From Betaproteobacteria bacterium (lineage in GTDB: Bacteria; Pseudomonadota; Gammaproteobacteria; Burkholderiales; SG8-39): DNA of 7,412 bases. The position numbers were made by a program, and so were the translations under genes. The stretch is taken from assembly GCA_011391295.1 (NCBI GenBank), contig JAABQT010000068.1, positions 1 through 7,412 of the forward strand, in the 5' to 3' direction. Of the stretch, positions 1 through 7,412 are shown one piece after another. Under the pieces are notes generated by a model. The model was not told the DNA's origin. It saw nothing but the letters and a program-made list of their open reading frames with translations, and did not search any database. The stretch's first letter is position 1; each line of letters opens with the position of its first letter.

Positions 1-485
1 TAGCGCAAGCGCAGCGCGAACGTCCGCGGCAGCCAGGGTTTGAACGCCAGCACTGCCTGCGCCAGCAATGGTCCGCTGACCGAGTCGCGCCAGACCGGCT
101 GGCGCGGCAGCGTGGTGAGGCCCGCCACCAGGGCAATGGCAAGCATGATCAGCAGCGCGCGCGCCAGGCCGAAAACACCTCCCAGCGATCGGTCCAGCTC
201 GCCCAGGCCAGCCACGCGCGCCAGCTTCGACAGCATCCGGCCGAGCAACGTGCAGATGGCGAGAATTGCGATGAACACGAGAATGAACGCCACCAGCACC
301 CGCATTTCCGGAGTCGGCAGTGCCTCGGGCAGCATCTCGCCCAGCGGCCCCGCGAACATGTTGGCCCCCAGGAACGCCAGCACCCAGGCCGCGACCGAAA
401 TCACCTCGCGCACCAGCCCTCTCCAGATGCCCCAGGCCACCGACGCCGCGGCAACCGCGAGCACCACATAGTCGAGCCACGTCAC
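1..485 (-). CDS. cvpA: CvpA family inner-membrane protein, 3' end at the window edge
   Basis: The minus frame from a GTG at 483-485 stays open to base 3, giving 161 residues; the last two window bases read TA on the minus strand, so the next codon is TAA, TAG or Tyr. The N-terminus, V(M)TWLDYVVLA then WRGLVREVIS, is the typical CvpA opening. Hydrophobic segments lie at about residues 5-21, 27-45, 62-85 and 105-125, which fits a four-helix membrane protein. E. coli CvpA is about 162 residues, so the gene is probably almost complete. CvpA is known for colicin V production and, in later work, envelope and bile-salt tolerance; its molecular role is not settled. The start lies 1 nt after the SPOR gene's stop, with only a weak ribosome site, so coupled translation is likely. 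In related genomes purF usually follows and would lie just outside the left edge. Family call is firm; function is not. Confidence 0.9.
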   Translation of the reverse strand, partial: MTWLDYVVLAVAAASVAWGIWRGLVREVISVAAWVLAFLGANMFAGPLGEMLPEALPTPEMRVLVAFILVFIAILAICTLLGRMLSKLARVAGLGELDRSLGGVFGLARALLIMLAIALVAGLTTLPRQPVWRDSVSGPLLAQAVLAFKPWLPRTFALRLR

Positions 486-486
486 G

Positions 487-1056
487 TCAGGACGCGGCGG
501 CGACGTTGCCTGGCGAGAAGCCCAGCGACCGGAGCTCCTTGCGCGCCTTCTGCGCCGCGTCCTGGGTGGCGAACGGACCCGCGCGCACGCGCGTCACCGG
601 GCCCTTCGCCGTGGCCAGGGATTCCGTGTAGTAAGGCAGCCTGGCCGCCTTGAGCTTTCCGATCACGTTGCCCGGATCCGCGTACGCGCCCACGGGCACC
701 ATGAACCGTGCATTGGCCAGAGCAGCCTCGGCACGCGCGCGCTCGGCCACGGGCGGCGCCTTGGGCACCGCGGGGGTCGCCGCAGCCTTGGGTGCCTGCG
801 GCGCGGGGGCGGCGGCCGGGGCTTCGGTCTTGGGCGCTTCCTGCGCCGCGGCCGGCGGCGGCTTGGGCGTCACCTTCGGCTTGAACACGGAGTCGTCCTC
901 GTTCGGAATGCGCACGCTCACCGGCGGCGCCTGGCGCGGACTGGGATCGAAGATCCAAGGCAGCACGATCACTGCGACCAGCACCAGGGCGATGGCGCCG
1001 ACCAGCCTCCGCCGCCCGCGGCGTTTCAGTGTGTTGACGTCCTGGGTATCAGCCAT
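487..1056 (-). CDS. SPOR-domain membrane protein (DedD-like)
   Basis: This encodes 189 residues. A short basic cytoplasmic N-terminus (KRRGRRR, residues 11-17) is followed by one transmembrane helix at about 18-36 (GAIALVLVAVIVLPWIF). A Pro/Ala/Lys-rich low-complexity linker covers about 61-103. A C-terminal SPOR domain covers about 116-186, with RFMVPVGAYAD, a central YYTES strand and the VRAGPFATQDAAQKA motif. SPOR domains bind denuded peptidoglycan at the division septum, so a single-pass inner-membrane protein with a periplasmic SPOR domain fits a DedD-like role in late cell division. The position between folC and cvpA is the same as that of dedD in E. coli, but linkers in this family are not alignable, so orthology rests on architecture and position. 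The ATG overlaps the folC stop by 8 nt. The Shine-Dalgarno is weak, suggesting coupling to folC translation. Confidence 0.9.
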   Translation of the reverse strand: MADTQDVNTLKRRGRRRLVGAIALVLVAVIVLPWIFDPSPRQAPPVSVRIPNEDDSVFKPKVTPKPPPAAAQEAPKTEAPAAAPAPQAPKAAATPAVPKAPPVAERARAEAALANARFMVPVGAYADPGNVIGKLKAARLPYYTESLATAKGPVTRVRAGPFATQDAAQKARKELRSLGFSPGNVAAAS

Positions 1057-2338
1057 GGTTACCGGAGCCGCCGCTGCCAGCCGCCAGCGCTTGCATCACT
1101 TCGGCGACGGTGAGGAAAGACCCGAATACCACGATTTTATCATTCTCGCCTGCCTCGATCCGCGCCGCTGCAAAGGCGGCCGCAGGCGTGTCATGCTCCT
1201 TGCGCGGCGCAGCCACGCCGGAGGCGGCAAGGATGCGGCCCAGCTCGCCGCTGCTTGCGCCTCGTGTCCCGCCCAGGCCAGCCAGGTGCCAGCGTGTGAC
1301 CAGCGGCGCTAGCGCCTGCGCCACGGCGGCGATGTCCTTGTCGCGCAGCATACCGAACACAGCGAGGGTTTCGCGCGCAAAACCCGCCGCCGAAAGGTTT
1401 TCCGCCAGCGCGCGCGCCGCCTCGGGATTGTGCGCCACGTCGAGGATCACCTGCGGCCGTCCGGGCAGAACCTGGAAGCGTCCTGGAAGCTCCACTTCGG
1501 CCAAGCCGCGGCGCACGTCCTGCATCGCGACCGGCAACCGCTCGCGCAAGGCGTCGAGCGCGGCCAGTGCGGCGGCGGCGTTGCGCAGCTGCGATGCGCC
1601 ACGCAACACCGGATGTGCCAGCGCCGCCCGCCTGCCCGCAGGTCCCCAGAAGTCCCACTGGCCGGGCTGCACGCGGTAGCCAAAATCGCGGCCCAGCAGC
1701 ACCGCGCGGGCGCCGATGCGCTCGGCTTCGCGCAACACCGAGGCGGGCGGATCCGGATCTGCAATTACCGCAGGGCGCGCGGCCCTCATGATGCCCGCTT
1801 TCTCCCGGCCGATGGATTCGCGCGTATCGCCCAGCAGGTCCATGTGGTCCAGCGCGATACCGGTGATCACCGCGCAATCGGCATCGAGCACGTTCACCGC
1901 GTCGAGACGCCCGCCCAGGCCGACTTCGAGCACCAGCGCGTCCAGGGGCTCGCGCGCGAATAGCCAGAACGCACCCAGCGTACCGAATTCGAAGTAGGTC
2001 AATGGTACGTCGCGGCGCGCCTGTTCCACCGCGGCGAAGGACTCGCCGAGTGCCTCGTCCGTTGCCTCGGCACCGCTGATCCGTACGCGTTCGTTGTAGC
2101 GAAGAAGATGCGGCGAGGTGTACAAACCGACGCGGCGCCCGGAGGCGCGCAGGATGCTGTCCAGGGTGGCGCACACCGAACCCTTGCCGTTGGTCCCGGC
2201 CACCGAAATGACCGGGCAGTCGATGCGGGTGCCCATGCGCGCCCACACCTCGCGCACGCGCTCCAGCCCCAGTGCGATGGCGTCCGGATGCTGGCGACCG
2301 ATGAAATCGAGCCAGTCCCCGAGCGCGCGGGCGCTCAC
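1049..2338 (-). CDS. folC: Bifunctional folylpolyglutamate synthase / dihydrofolate synthase
   Basis: This 429-residue Mur-ligase-fold enzyme adds L-glutamate to dihydropteroate and to reduced folates using ATP, in the cytoplasm. Visible motifs in order are the P-loop GTNGKGS (48-54), [14 protein letters not shown] (74-87, folate-binding side), [12 protein letters not shown] (138-149), the REKAGIM segment (178-184) with the Lys that is carbamylated in this family, and [11 protein letters not shown] (251-261). The C-terminal domain shows [10 protein letters not shown] (298-307), FGMLRDKD (328-335) and [11 protein letters not shown] (403-413). Length and motif order match typical FolC. I place the start at a GTG (2336-2338) that overlaps the accD stop as GTGA; translation from there gives [12 protein letters not shown], a normal FolC N-terminus. 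The frame stays open far upstream inside accD, but that part is not FolC-like. The gene follows accD, as in E. coli and Pseudomonas. Confidence 0.97.
   Translation of the reverse strand: MSARALGDWLDFIGRQHPDAIALGLERVREVWARMGTRIDCPVISVAGTNGKGSVCATLDSILRASGRRVGLYTSPHLLRYNERVRISGAEATDEALGESFAAVEQARRDVPLTYFEFGTLGAFWLFAREPLDALVLEVGLGGRLDAVNVLDADCAVITGIALDHMDLLGDTRESIGREKAGIMRAARPAVIADPDPPASVLREAERIGARAVLLGRDFGYRVQPGQWDFWGPAGRRAALAHPVLRGASQLRNAAAALAALDALRERLPVAMQDVRRGLAEVELPGRFQVLPGRPQVILDVAHNPEAARALAENLSAAGFARETLAVFGMLRDKDIAAVAQALAPLVTRWHLAGLGGTRGASSGELGRILAASGVAAPRKEHDTPAAAFAAARIEAGENDKIVVFGSFLTVAEVMQALAAGSGGSGNHG
1134..1142 (-). promoter_or_regulatory. Candidate internal extended -10 promoter at the 3' end of folC
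   Basis: The minus strand reads TGATAAAAT, again an extended -10 match, in an AT-rich island that codes for the END-KIVVF part of FolC. It lies about 80 bases upstream of the SPOR gene start and could drive the SPOR gene, cvpA and whatever follows. No good -35 is seen. Part of the sequence is fixed by the conserved FolC motif, so confidence is low. Confidence 0.25.
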
Positions 2339-3204
2339 GAAGGCTGGTCGATCGCGATTCCCAGTAGAAGCGCGAGCAGCGTCGCCAGCTTGTCCCGCAT
2401 CTGGCGGCGGTCGACGATCATGTCCACCGCTCCCTTTTCCAGCAGGAATTCCGAGCGCTGGAAGCCCTCGGGAAGTTTCTGGCGTACGGTCTGTTCGATG
2501 ACGCGCGGGCCGGCGAAGCCGACCAGCGCCTTCGGCTCGGCAAGCACGATGTCGCCGATCATCGCGTAGCTCGCGGACACGCCGCCCGTGGTGGGATCGG
2601 TGAGTACGGTGATGAACGGCAGCCGGCGCTCGGCCAGGTCGGTGAGCGCGGCCGTGGTCTTGGCCATCTGCATCAGCGACAGCAGGCCCTCCTGCATGCG
2701 TGCGCCGCCACTCGCAGTGATGACGATGAACGGCGCTTTCTGCTCGATGGCGACGCGTACGCCGCGCACGAAGCGCTCGCCCAGCACCGAGCCCATGGTC
2801 CCGGCCATGAACTCGAACTCGTGCGCCGCGGCCACCACGCCGATCGACTTGATCGCGCCCTGCATCACCACCAGCGCTTCGGATTCCCCCGACTGCGCCT
2901 CGGCCTCGACCAGGCGTTCGGTGTATTTCTTCGCGTCCTTGAATTTCAGGCTGTCGATCGGCAGAACCTCGGCGCCGATCTCGAACCGGCCGTCGGCGTC
3001 GAGCAATGCATCGAGGCGTGCGCGCGCGCCGATGCGCCGGTGGAAGCTGCACTTCGGGCACACGTTGAGATTCTTTTCCAGGTCGGTGCTGTAGAGCACC
3101 GCATCGCAGGCCGGACACTTGGTCCACAGGCCTTCGGGCACCGCGCGCTTCGGACCGGAGCTGCGCTGGATCTTGGGCGGCAGGAGTTTTTGCAGCCAGC
3201 TCAT
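2335..3204 (-). CDS. accD: Acetyl-CoA carboxylase carboxyltransferase subunit beta
   Basis: This is 289 residues. AccD pairs with AccA as the carboxyltransferase that moves the carboxyl group from biotin on AccB to acetyl-CoA, giving malonyl-CoA for fatty-acid synthesis. The N-terminus ([12 protein letters not shown]) leads into a four-cysteine zinc finger, with Cys 30, 33, 49 and 52 (CPAC then CPKC). The crotonase-type carboxyltransferase domain follows, with [13 protein letters not shown] (128-140), the [10 protein letters not shown] loop (164-173), [13 protein letters not shown] (202-214) and GPRVIEQTV (232-240). All expected cysteines and the Gly-rich oxyanion loops are present. The ATG shares four bases with the trpA stop (ATGA), with a GGAGG 10 nt upstream inside trpA. 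The 3' end overlaps folC by 4 nt. accA is not in this window, which is usual. Confidence 0.98.
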   Translation of the reverse strand: MSWLQKLLPPKIQRSSGPKRAVPEGLWTKCPACDAVLYSTDLEKNLNVCPKCSFHRRIGARARLDALLDADGRFEIGAEVLPIDSLKFKDAKKYTERLVEAEAQSGESEALVVMQGAIKSIGVVAAAHEFEFMAGTMGSVLGERFVRGVRVAIEQKAPFIVITASGGARMQEGLLSLMQMAKTTAALTDLAERRLPFITVLTDPTTGGVSASYAMIGDIVLAEPKALVGFAGPRVIEQTVRQKLPEGFQRSEFLLEKGAVDMIVDRRQMRDKLATLLALLLGIAIDQPS

Positions 3205-3997
3205 GCGTCGAGCGCCTCCCGGATCGGCTTCACGAATGCCCGGGCGCACTCCACGGCCTGCGCCGGCGGCACCGCTTCCAGTTCCTGAATCAAGCGGCTC
3301 GCGATCACCACGGCGTCCGCCCCGCGCGAGATGCGGCGTGCCGATTCGGCGTCGCGAATGCCGAAGCCCACGGCCAGCGGCAAACGGGTCGCGGCGCGGA
3401 TCCCCGGCAGCCGCGCGAGCACCTCGTCGGCGTTCAGGTGCCCCGCCCCGGTCACGCCGCGCAACGACACATAGTAGACAAAGCCGCTGCCGGCGCGCGC
3501 CACCTCGCGGATGCGCGCGTCGGTCGAAGTCGGCGCCAGCAGGAAGATGCAGTCGATGTTCGCCTTGCCGCACAGTTCGACGAACGGGCCGCACTCCTCG
3601 GGCGGGTAGTCAACCACGATCAGGCCGTCGACGCCCGCCGCCTTTGCCGCGGCGACGAACTTGTCGACACCCATCGCCTCGATCGGGTTGGCGTAACCCA
3701 TGAGCACGATCGGCGTGTCGCCGTCCTTCGCGCGAAACGCGCGCGCCATGTCGAGAACGTCGCCCAAACTCACGCCGCGGGCCAGAGCCCGTTCGGACGC
3801 GCGCTGGATCACGGGACCGTCGGCCATCGGGTCGGAAAACGGCACACCGATCTCGAGAATGTCGGCGCCCGACTCGGCCAGCGCGTGCAGGAGCGGTACT
3901 GTGAGCGCCGGTTCCGGATCGCCAGCGGTGACGAACATGACGAGCGCCTTGCGCCCGGCGGCCTTCAGTTCGGCGAAGCGCCCGGCGATGCGCGACA

Positions 3998-3998
<1 letters not shown>
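3201..3998 (-). CDS. trpA: Tryptophan synthase alpha subunit
   Basis: This 265-residue TIM-barrel subunit cleaves indole-3-glycerol phosphate to indole and glyceraldehyde 3-phosphate, passing indole through a tunnel to TrpB. The two catalytic acids fall at their classic positions: Glu49 in [13 protein letters not shown] and Asp60 in [10 protein letters not shown]. Other signatures are TAGDPEP (24-30), [13 protein letters not shown] (98-110), [13 protein letters not shown] (123-135), FLLAPTSTD (152-160), the phosphate-binding loop GVTGAG (181-186) and [11 protein letters not shown] (210-220). Length is close to E. coli TrpA (268). The start overlaps the trpB stop by one base (TGATG). There is no strong Shine-Dalgarno, so termination-reinitiation coupling with trpB is likely, which suits a 1:1 alpha2beta2 complex. 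The stop overlaps the accD start. Confidence 0.98.
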
Positions 3999-5183
<1,185 letters not shown>

Positions 5184-5197
<14 letters not shown>

Positions 5198-5804
5198 TCC
5201 TGACCTCCGCGATGAACGCCGCGATCTTCGCCGCGTCCTTGATGCCTTTCGCCGACTCCACCCCGCTGGACACGTCCACCGCCCAGGGCTTCACCTTGCG
5301 TATTGCCGCGCCGACGTTGCCCTGCGTCAGGCCGCCCGACAGGACCAGCGGCCGTTCCAGCCGCCGCGGCACCAGGGACCAGTCGAAGCTCGCGCCGACC
5401 CCGCCGTACTCCTCCACGTGCGCGTCGAGCAGCCAGCCGCTCGCCGCAGGAAACTCAACCAGGTATTTTAGCAAATCGACCCCCGGCGCCACGCGGCAGG
5501 CCTTCACGTAAGGCAAGCCGAACTGGCCGCAGAATGCCGGCGTCTCCTCGCCGTGGAACTGCAGCATCGCCGGATGCACGCGCCCGATCACCTGCGCCAC
5601 CTGGGCGGCGTCCGCATTCACGAACAGGGCTACCGCCTGCACGAAGGGCGGCAGCGCGGCGCGGACCTCGCGCGCCCGCTCCACGCTCAGGAAGCGCGGG
5701 CTTGGCGGGTAGAACACCAGGCCGATGGCGTCGGCGCCCGCCTGCGCCGCCGCCAGGGCATCGCCCGGGCGCGTGATGCCGCAGATCTTGACGCGCGTCC
5801 TCAA
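5184..5804 (-). CDS. trpF: Phosphoribosylanthranilate isomerase
   Basis: This 206-residue TIM-barrel enzyme performs the Amadori rearrangement of N-(5'-phosphoribosyl)anthranilate to CdRP in tryptophan synthesis. Catalytic Cys8 sits in VKICGIT near the N-terminus and catalytic Asp127 in [13 protein letters not shown]. Other family motifs are [19 protein letters not shown] (22-40), ALFVNAD (59-65), LQFHGEE (81-87), [12 protein letters not shown] (153-164) and VDVSSGVE (176-183). There is no ATG or GTG near the conserved N-terminus. The best start is a TTG at 5802-5804, sharing bases with the truA stop (TTGA), which gives (M)RTRVKICGI, a typical TrpF opening. A longer reading from further upstream lies inside truA and is not TrpF-like. 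The standalone TrpF here is not fused to TrpC. The 3' end overlaps trpB by 14 nt. Confidence 0.96.
5204..5208 (-). promoter_or_regulatory. Shine-Dalgarno site of trpB
   Basis: GGAGG on the minus strand lies 6 nt before the first ATG of trpB, inside the 3' end of trpF. It is the best ribosome site in the tryptophan part of the operon and decides for the first of two closely spaced ATGs. Confidence 0.7.
5465..5473 (-). promoter_or_regulatory. Candidate internal extended -10 promoter in trpF, upstream of trpB
   Basis: The minus strand reads TGCTAAAAT, matching the extended -10 form TGnTATAAT at all but one base. It sits in a small AT-rich island (GATTTGCTAAAATACC) inside an otherwise GC-rich gene, about 270 bases upstream of the trpB start. 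There is no recognisable -35 hexamer at 16-18 nt. It could support separate transcription of trpB and trpA; it may equally be chance. Confidence 0.25.
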
Positions 5805-6592
5805 GGCAGCACCGGGATGCGCAGTTCGGGGCTCTCCAGCCGCGGCAGGTCCCACTTCGCCTCGTAGGCCACCCGCTCCAGGTACAGTCCTTCCGCGGCG
5901 AACGTCGGCGCGGCGCGCGCGCGGTCCCGCGATGCGAGTACGGCGCCGGCCCAGGCCGGCGGGTGCTTTCCCTTGCCCACGGTTACCAGGGACCCGACGA
6001 TGTTGCGCACCATGTGGTGCAGGAAGGCATTCGCCCGCAGCACGAAGTCGATGCGCTCGCCGCGCGCCTCCACCTCCAGGGCGTGCAGCGTGCGCACCGG
6101 CGTCTTCGCCTGGCACTCGGCGGAGCGGAACGCGGAAAAATCGTGCTCGCCCACCAGGTGGCGCGCCGCCGCGCGCATCGCCGCCACGTCCAGCGGCAGG
6201 TGGAACCAGCCGGCGTGGCGGGCCGCCAACGCCGGCCGCACCGCGCGGTTGAGGAGCACGTAGCGGTAGGTGCGCTCGCGCGCGCCGTAGCGCGCGTGGA
6301 ATTCCGGCGCCACCGCCTGCGCCCACTGCACCGCCACCGATTCGGGCAGCAGCGCGTTCACGCCGCGCACCCAGGCGCTCTCCGGCCGCGCCGCGCCGGT
6401 GTCGAAATGCACCACCTGCCCGAGCGCGTGCACACCCCGGTCAGTACGGCCCGCGCAGGTGACGTCGATGCGCTCGCCGGCAATCGCGGCGAGCGCTGCC
6501 TCGAGCGCGTCCTGGACCGTACCACCGCCAGGCTGCGTCTGCCAGCCCAGAAAGCAGCTGCCGTCGTACTCCAATGCCAGCGCGATTCTCAT
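5801..6592 (-). CDS. truA: tRNA pseudouridine(38-40) synthase
   Basis: This 263-residue enzyme isomerises uridine to pseudouridine at positions 38-40 of the tRNA anticodon stem-loop. The N-terminal MRIALALEYDGSCFLGWQ and the catalytic-Asp motif AGRTDRGVHALGQVVHF (Asp51) are clear. FHARYGARERTYRY (98-111), HDFSAFRS (150-157), the NAFLHHMVRNIVG core (188-200) and EGLYLERVAY (234-243) follow in the normal order. Length is close to E. coli TruA (270). The residue after the catalytic Asp is Arg52, where many TruA proteins have Ala. The ATG is preceded almost directly by AAGGG, a closely spaced and partly self-pairing ribosome site. It is the first gene of the tightly packed block, 77 nt after fimV, and its stop overlaps the TTG of trpF. 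Confidence 0.97.
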   Translation of the reverse strand: MRIALALEYDGSCFLGWQTQPGGGTVQDALEAALAAIAGERIDVTCAGRTDRGVHALGQVVHFDTGAARPESAWVRGVNALLPESVAVQWAQAVAPEFHARYGARERTYRYVLLNRAVRPALAARHAGWFHLPLDVAAMRAAARHLVGEHDFSAFRSAECQAKTPVRTLHALEVEARGERIDFVLRANAFLHHMVRNIVGSLVTVGKGKHPPAWAGAVLASRDRARAAPTFAAEGLYLERVAYEAKWDLPRLESPELRIPVLP

Positions 6593-6607
6593 GCCCTTGA
6601 AATGAAG
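6593..6607 (-). promoter_or_regulatory. truA ribosome-binding region, partly self-complementary
   Basis: On the minus strand the bases before the truA ATG read CTTCATTTCAAGGGC. AAGGG is the only purine-rich candidate Shine-Dalgarno and is just one base from the ATG, closer than usual. CCTT (6604-6607) can pair with the AAGG (6594-6597) of this site across a 6-nt loop. Translation of the first gene of the block may therefore be weak or structure-dependent. This is inferred from sequence only. Confidence 0.3.
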
Positions 6608-6648
6608 GAGCCACGGTAACGACGCTGCGCGCGCCGCGCCCGTGGCTC
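6608..6648 (-). terminator. Intergenic inverted repeat between fimV and truA, possible weak terminator or mRNA hairpin
   Basis: A perfect 9-bp inverted repeat (GAGCCACGG at 6608-6616 and CCGTGGCTC at 6640-6648) flanks a 23-nt, very GC-rich loop that can itself fold. It lies 21 nt after the fimV stop and ends 15 nt before the truA ATG. There is no run of T after the stem on the minus strand (CTTCATTTC), so it is not a textbook Rho-independent terminator. It may partly terminate fimV transcripts, protect the fimV 3' end, or limit ribosome access to truA. Confidence 0.45.
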
Positions 6649-6669
6649 AACGGTGGCGCGTGATTGGTG

Positions 6670-7412
6670 CTAGCCCAGCTTGGCCAGCATCTGGTTGGCC
6701 TGCGCCTGCTGCGCGACATCGCCTTCGCGGGCCACCTCGTTCAGCAGTTCGCGCGCGCCGTCCTTGTCGCCCATTTCCTCGTAGGCCTTGGCAAGGTCCA
6801 GCTTGGTCGCCACTTCCTGCCATTTGGGGTCGTCCGTACCCGCGCGGGCCGCGGGCGTTTCGCCCGGCGTGCCCAGGTCGAGGCTGATTTCCGACAGGTC
6901 CATGGCCGGCGCCGAGGGCTCCCCTGCCGGCGCGTCGCTGCCGCCCAGGTTGAGATCGAAATCCAGCCCGCCGCTCGCAGCCGGCGTGCTCGCCGCGGGC
7001 GCGGAGGCAGGCAGATCGAAGCTCACGCCGCTGCTGGTCCCCAGGTCGAAATCCAGGCCGTTGGACGCCGCTTTCGATTCAGTCGAATCGATGATCAGCG
7101 TGCCGCTCGGGGAAAAGTCGCTCCTGGCCTGGCTCGCGCCAGACGCGCCGCCACCGAGATCCAGATCAAGACCGCCCGCCTGCGTGCCTGAGGAGTCCGC
7201 GCCTGCGCCGCCACCGATGTCGAAATCGACCGTCGGGGCCGTCGCAGCGATCGCCGTCGCGGCGGCAGCCGGCGCGGCGACCGCCAGCGCGGCAGCAACT
7301 CGCGCCTCTCCGGTGCCACCGTAGAGGCCGTTACCGGGGTCGACGGATCGACCAAGTTTCACTGCCTTGTCCCAGTCCGGTCCACTGCCTTTGGTGATGG
7401 CCCTGAGCTGCA
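6670..7412 (-). CDS. fimV: FimV-type pilus/polar hub protein, C-terminal part
   Basis: The frame is open through the right window edge and ends at TAG 6670-6672, leaving 246 complete codons; the N-terminus (normally signal peptide, LysM and membrane anchor) is outside. The fragment begins QLRAITKGSGPDWDKAVKLG then RSVDPGNGLYGG, a FimV-like block. An Ala-rich stretch follows (about 38-58), then an acidic Gly/Asp-rich region with six 'DFDLG'-like repeats (61-182). The last about 53 residues (DPKWQEVATKLDLAKAYEEM onward, ending MLAKLG) match the conserved FimV C-terminal TPR-like domain. FimV organises polar complexes, type IV pilus assembly and twitching motility in Pseudomonas and relatives. 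A GTG at 7360-7362 could be mistaken for a start, but homologous sequence continues upstream of it. The position before truA agrees with FimV in Pseudomonas and Betaproteobacteria. Confidence 0.92.
   Translation of the reverse strand, partial: QLRAITKGSGPDWDKAVKLGRSVDPGNGLYGGTGEARVAAALAVAAPAAAATAIAATAPTVDFDIGGGAGADSSGTQAGGLDLDLGGGASGASQARSDFSPSGTLIIDSTESKAASNGLDFDLGTSSGVSFDLPASAPAASTPAASGGLDFDLNLGGSDAPAGEPSAPAMDLSEISLDLGTPGETPAARAGTDDPKWQEVATKLDLAKAYEEMGDKDGARELLNEVAREGDVAQQAQANQMLAKLG
6865..7230 (-). repeat. Degenerate 'DFDLG' peptide repeats in FimV
   Basis: Six related short blocks occur in the acidic region of FimV: VDFDIGGG, LDLDLGGG, LDFDLGTS, VSFDLPAS, LDFDLNLGGS and ISLDLGTP, at fragment residues 61, 81, 119, 129, 149 and 175. 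On the plus strand the DNA core TCGAAATC recurs at 6955-6962, 7046-7053 and 7220-7227. Spacing between blocks is irregular (10-38 residues), so this is a diverged linear-motif array and not a clean tandem repeat. Confidence 0.7.

Noticed and set aside
650..1312. A 220-codon plus-strand frame antisense to the SPOR gene and folC
   Set aside because: It crosses the boundary of two well-supported minus-strand genes, and its low-complexity Ala/Gly sequence mirrors their codons.
2868..2875. Octamers matching the E. coli Chi site on the minus strand (also at 290-297)
   Set aside because: The octamer arises easily from common Leu/Val/Gly codons in GC-rich genes, and the Chi sequence differs between lineages.
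2339..3127. An upstream extension of the folC frame inside accD
   Set aside because: The translated extension is Arg-rich and unlike any FolC. FolC homology begins right after the GTG at 2336-2338.
5944..5961. A perfect 8-bp inverted repeat with a 2-nt centre inside truA
   Set aside because: It codes for part of a Pro/Ala/Gly stretch (PPAWAGA). Such GC-only palindromes are expected by chance here, and it has no regulatory context.
5805..6326. An upstream extension of the trpF frame inside truA
   Set aside because: The extension is Gly/Ala/Arg-rich shadow sequence of truA; TrpF homology starts at the TTG overlapping the truA stop.

Overview
This window is a compact, very GC-rich stretch of bacterial core chromosome. 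All genes lie on the minus strand, so they read from right to left. The gene set and order are fimV (3' part) - truA - trpF - trpB - trpA - accD - folC - SPOR-domain gene (dedD-like) - cvpA. This matches a housekeeping cluster I associate with Betaproteobacteria. The strong G/C preference at third codon positions and the FimV C-terminal signature agree. I cannot name a genus from the sequence alone.

Layout from high to low coordinates: (1) 7412-6670, the C-terminal 246 residues of a FimV-type pilus/polar hub protein, whose start lies outside the window. (2) 6669-6593, the only real intergenic gap (77 nt), with a perfect 9-bp inverted repeat and no T-tract. (3) 6592-1, eight genes packed end to end: tRNA pseudouridine synthase (truA), phosphoribosylanthranilate isomerase (trpF), the two tryptophan synthase subunits (trpB, trpA), the acetyl-CoA carboxylase carboxyltransferase beta subunit (accD), folylpolyglutamate/dihydrofolate synthase (folC), a membrane-anchored SPOR protein, and CvpA. 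CvpA is complete at its 5' end and runs to the window edge. No stretch over 300 bases lacks a gene.

The seven junctions from truA to cvpA are overlaps or near-contacts (4, 14, 1, 4, 4 and 8 nt overlaps, then a 1-nt gap). This predicts one transcript with translational coupling. Three genes use non-ATG starts (trpF TTG; folC and cvpA GTG), and two of these starts share bases with the upstream stop codon. The operon mixes tRNA modification, the last steps of tryptophan synthesis, fatty-acid initiation, folate maturation and cell-envelope functions. No trp leader peptide or attenuator is recognisable in the only gap.

I did not find a new defence, mobile or RNA system. The points most worth a second look are two internal extended -10 promoter candidates (in trpF and in the 3' end of folC), the fimV-truA hairpin, the repeated acidic 'DFDLG' peptide in FimV, the non-ATG start codons, and the trpBA insertion between trpF and accD.
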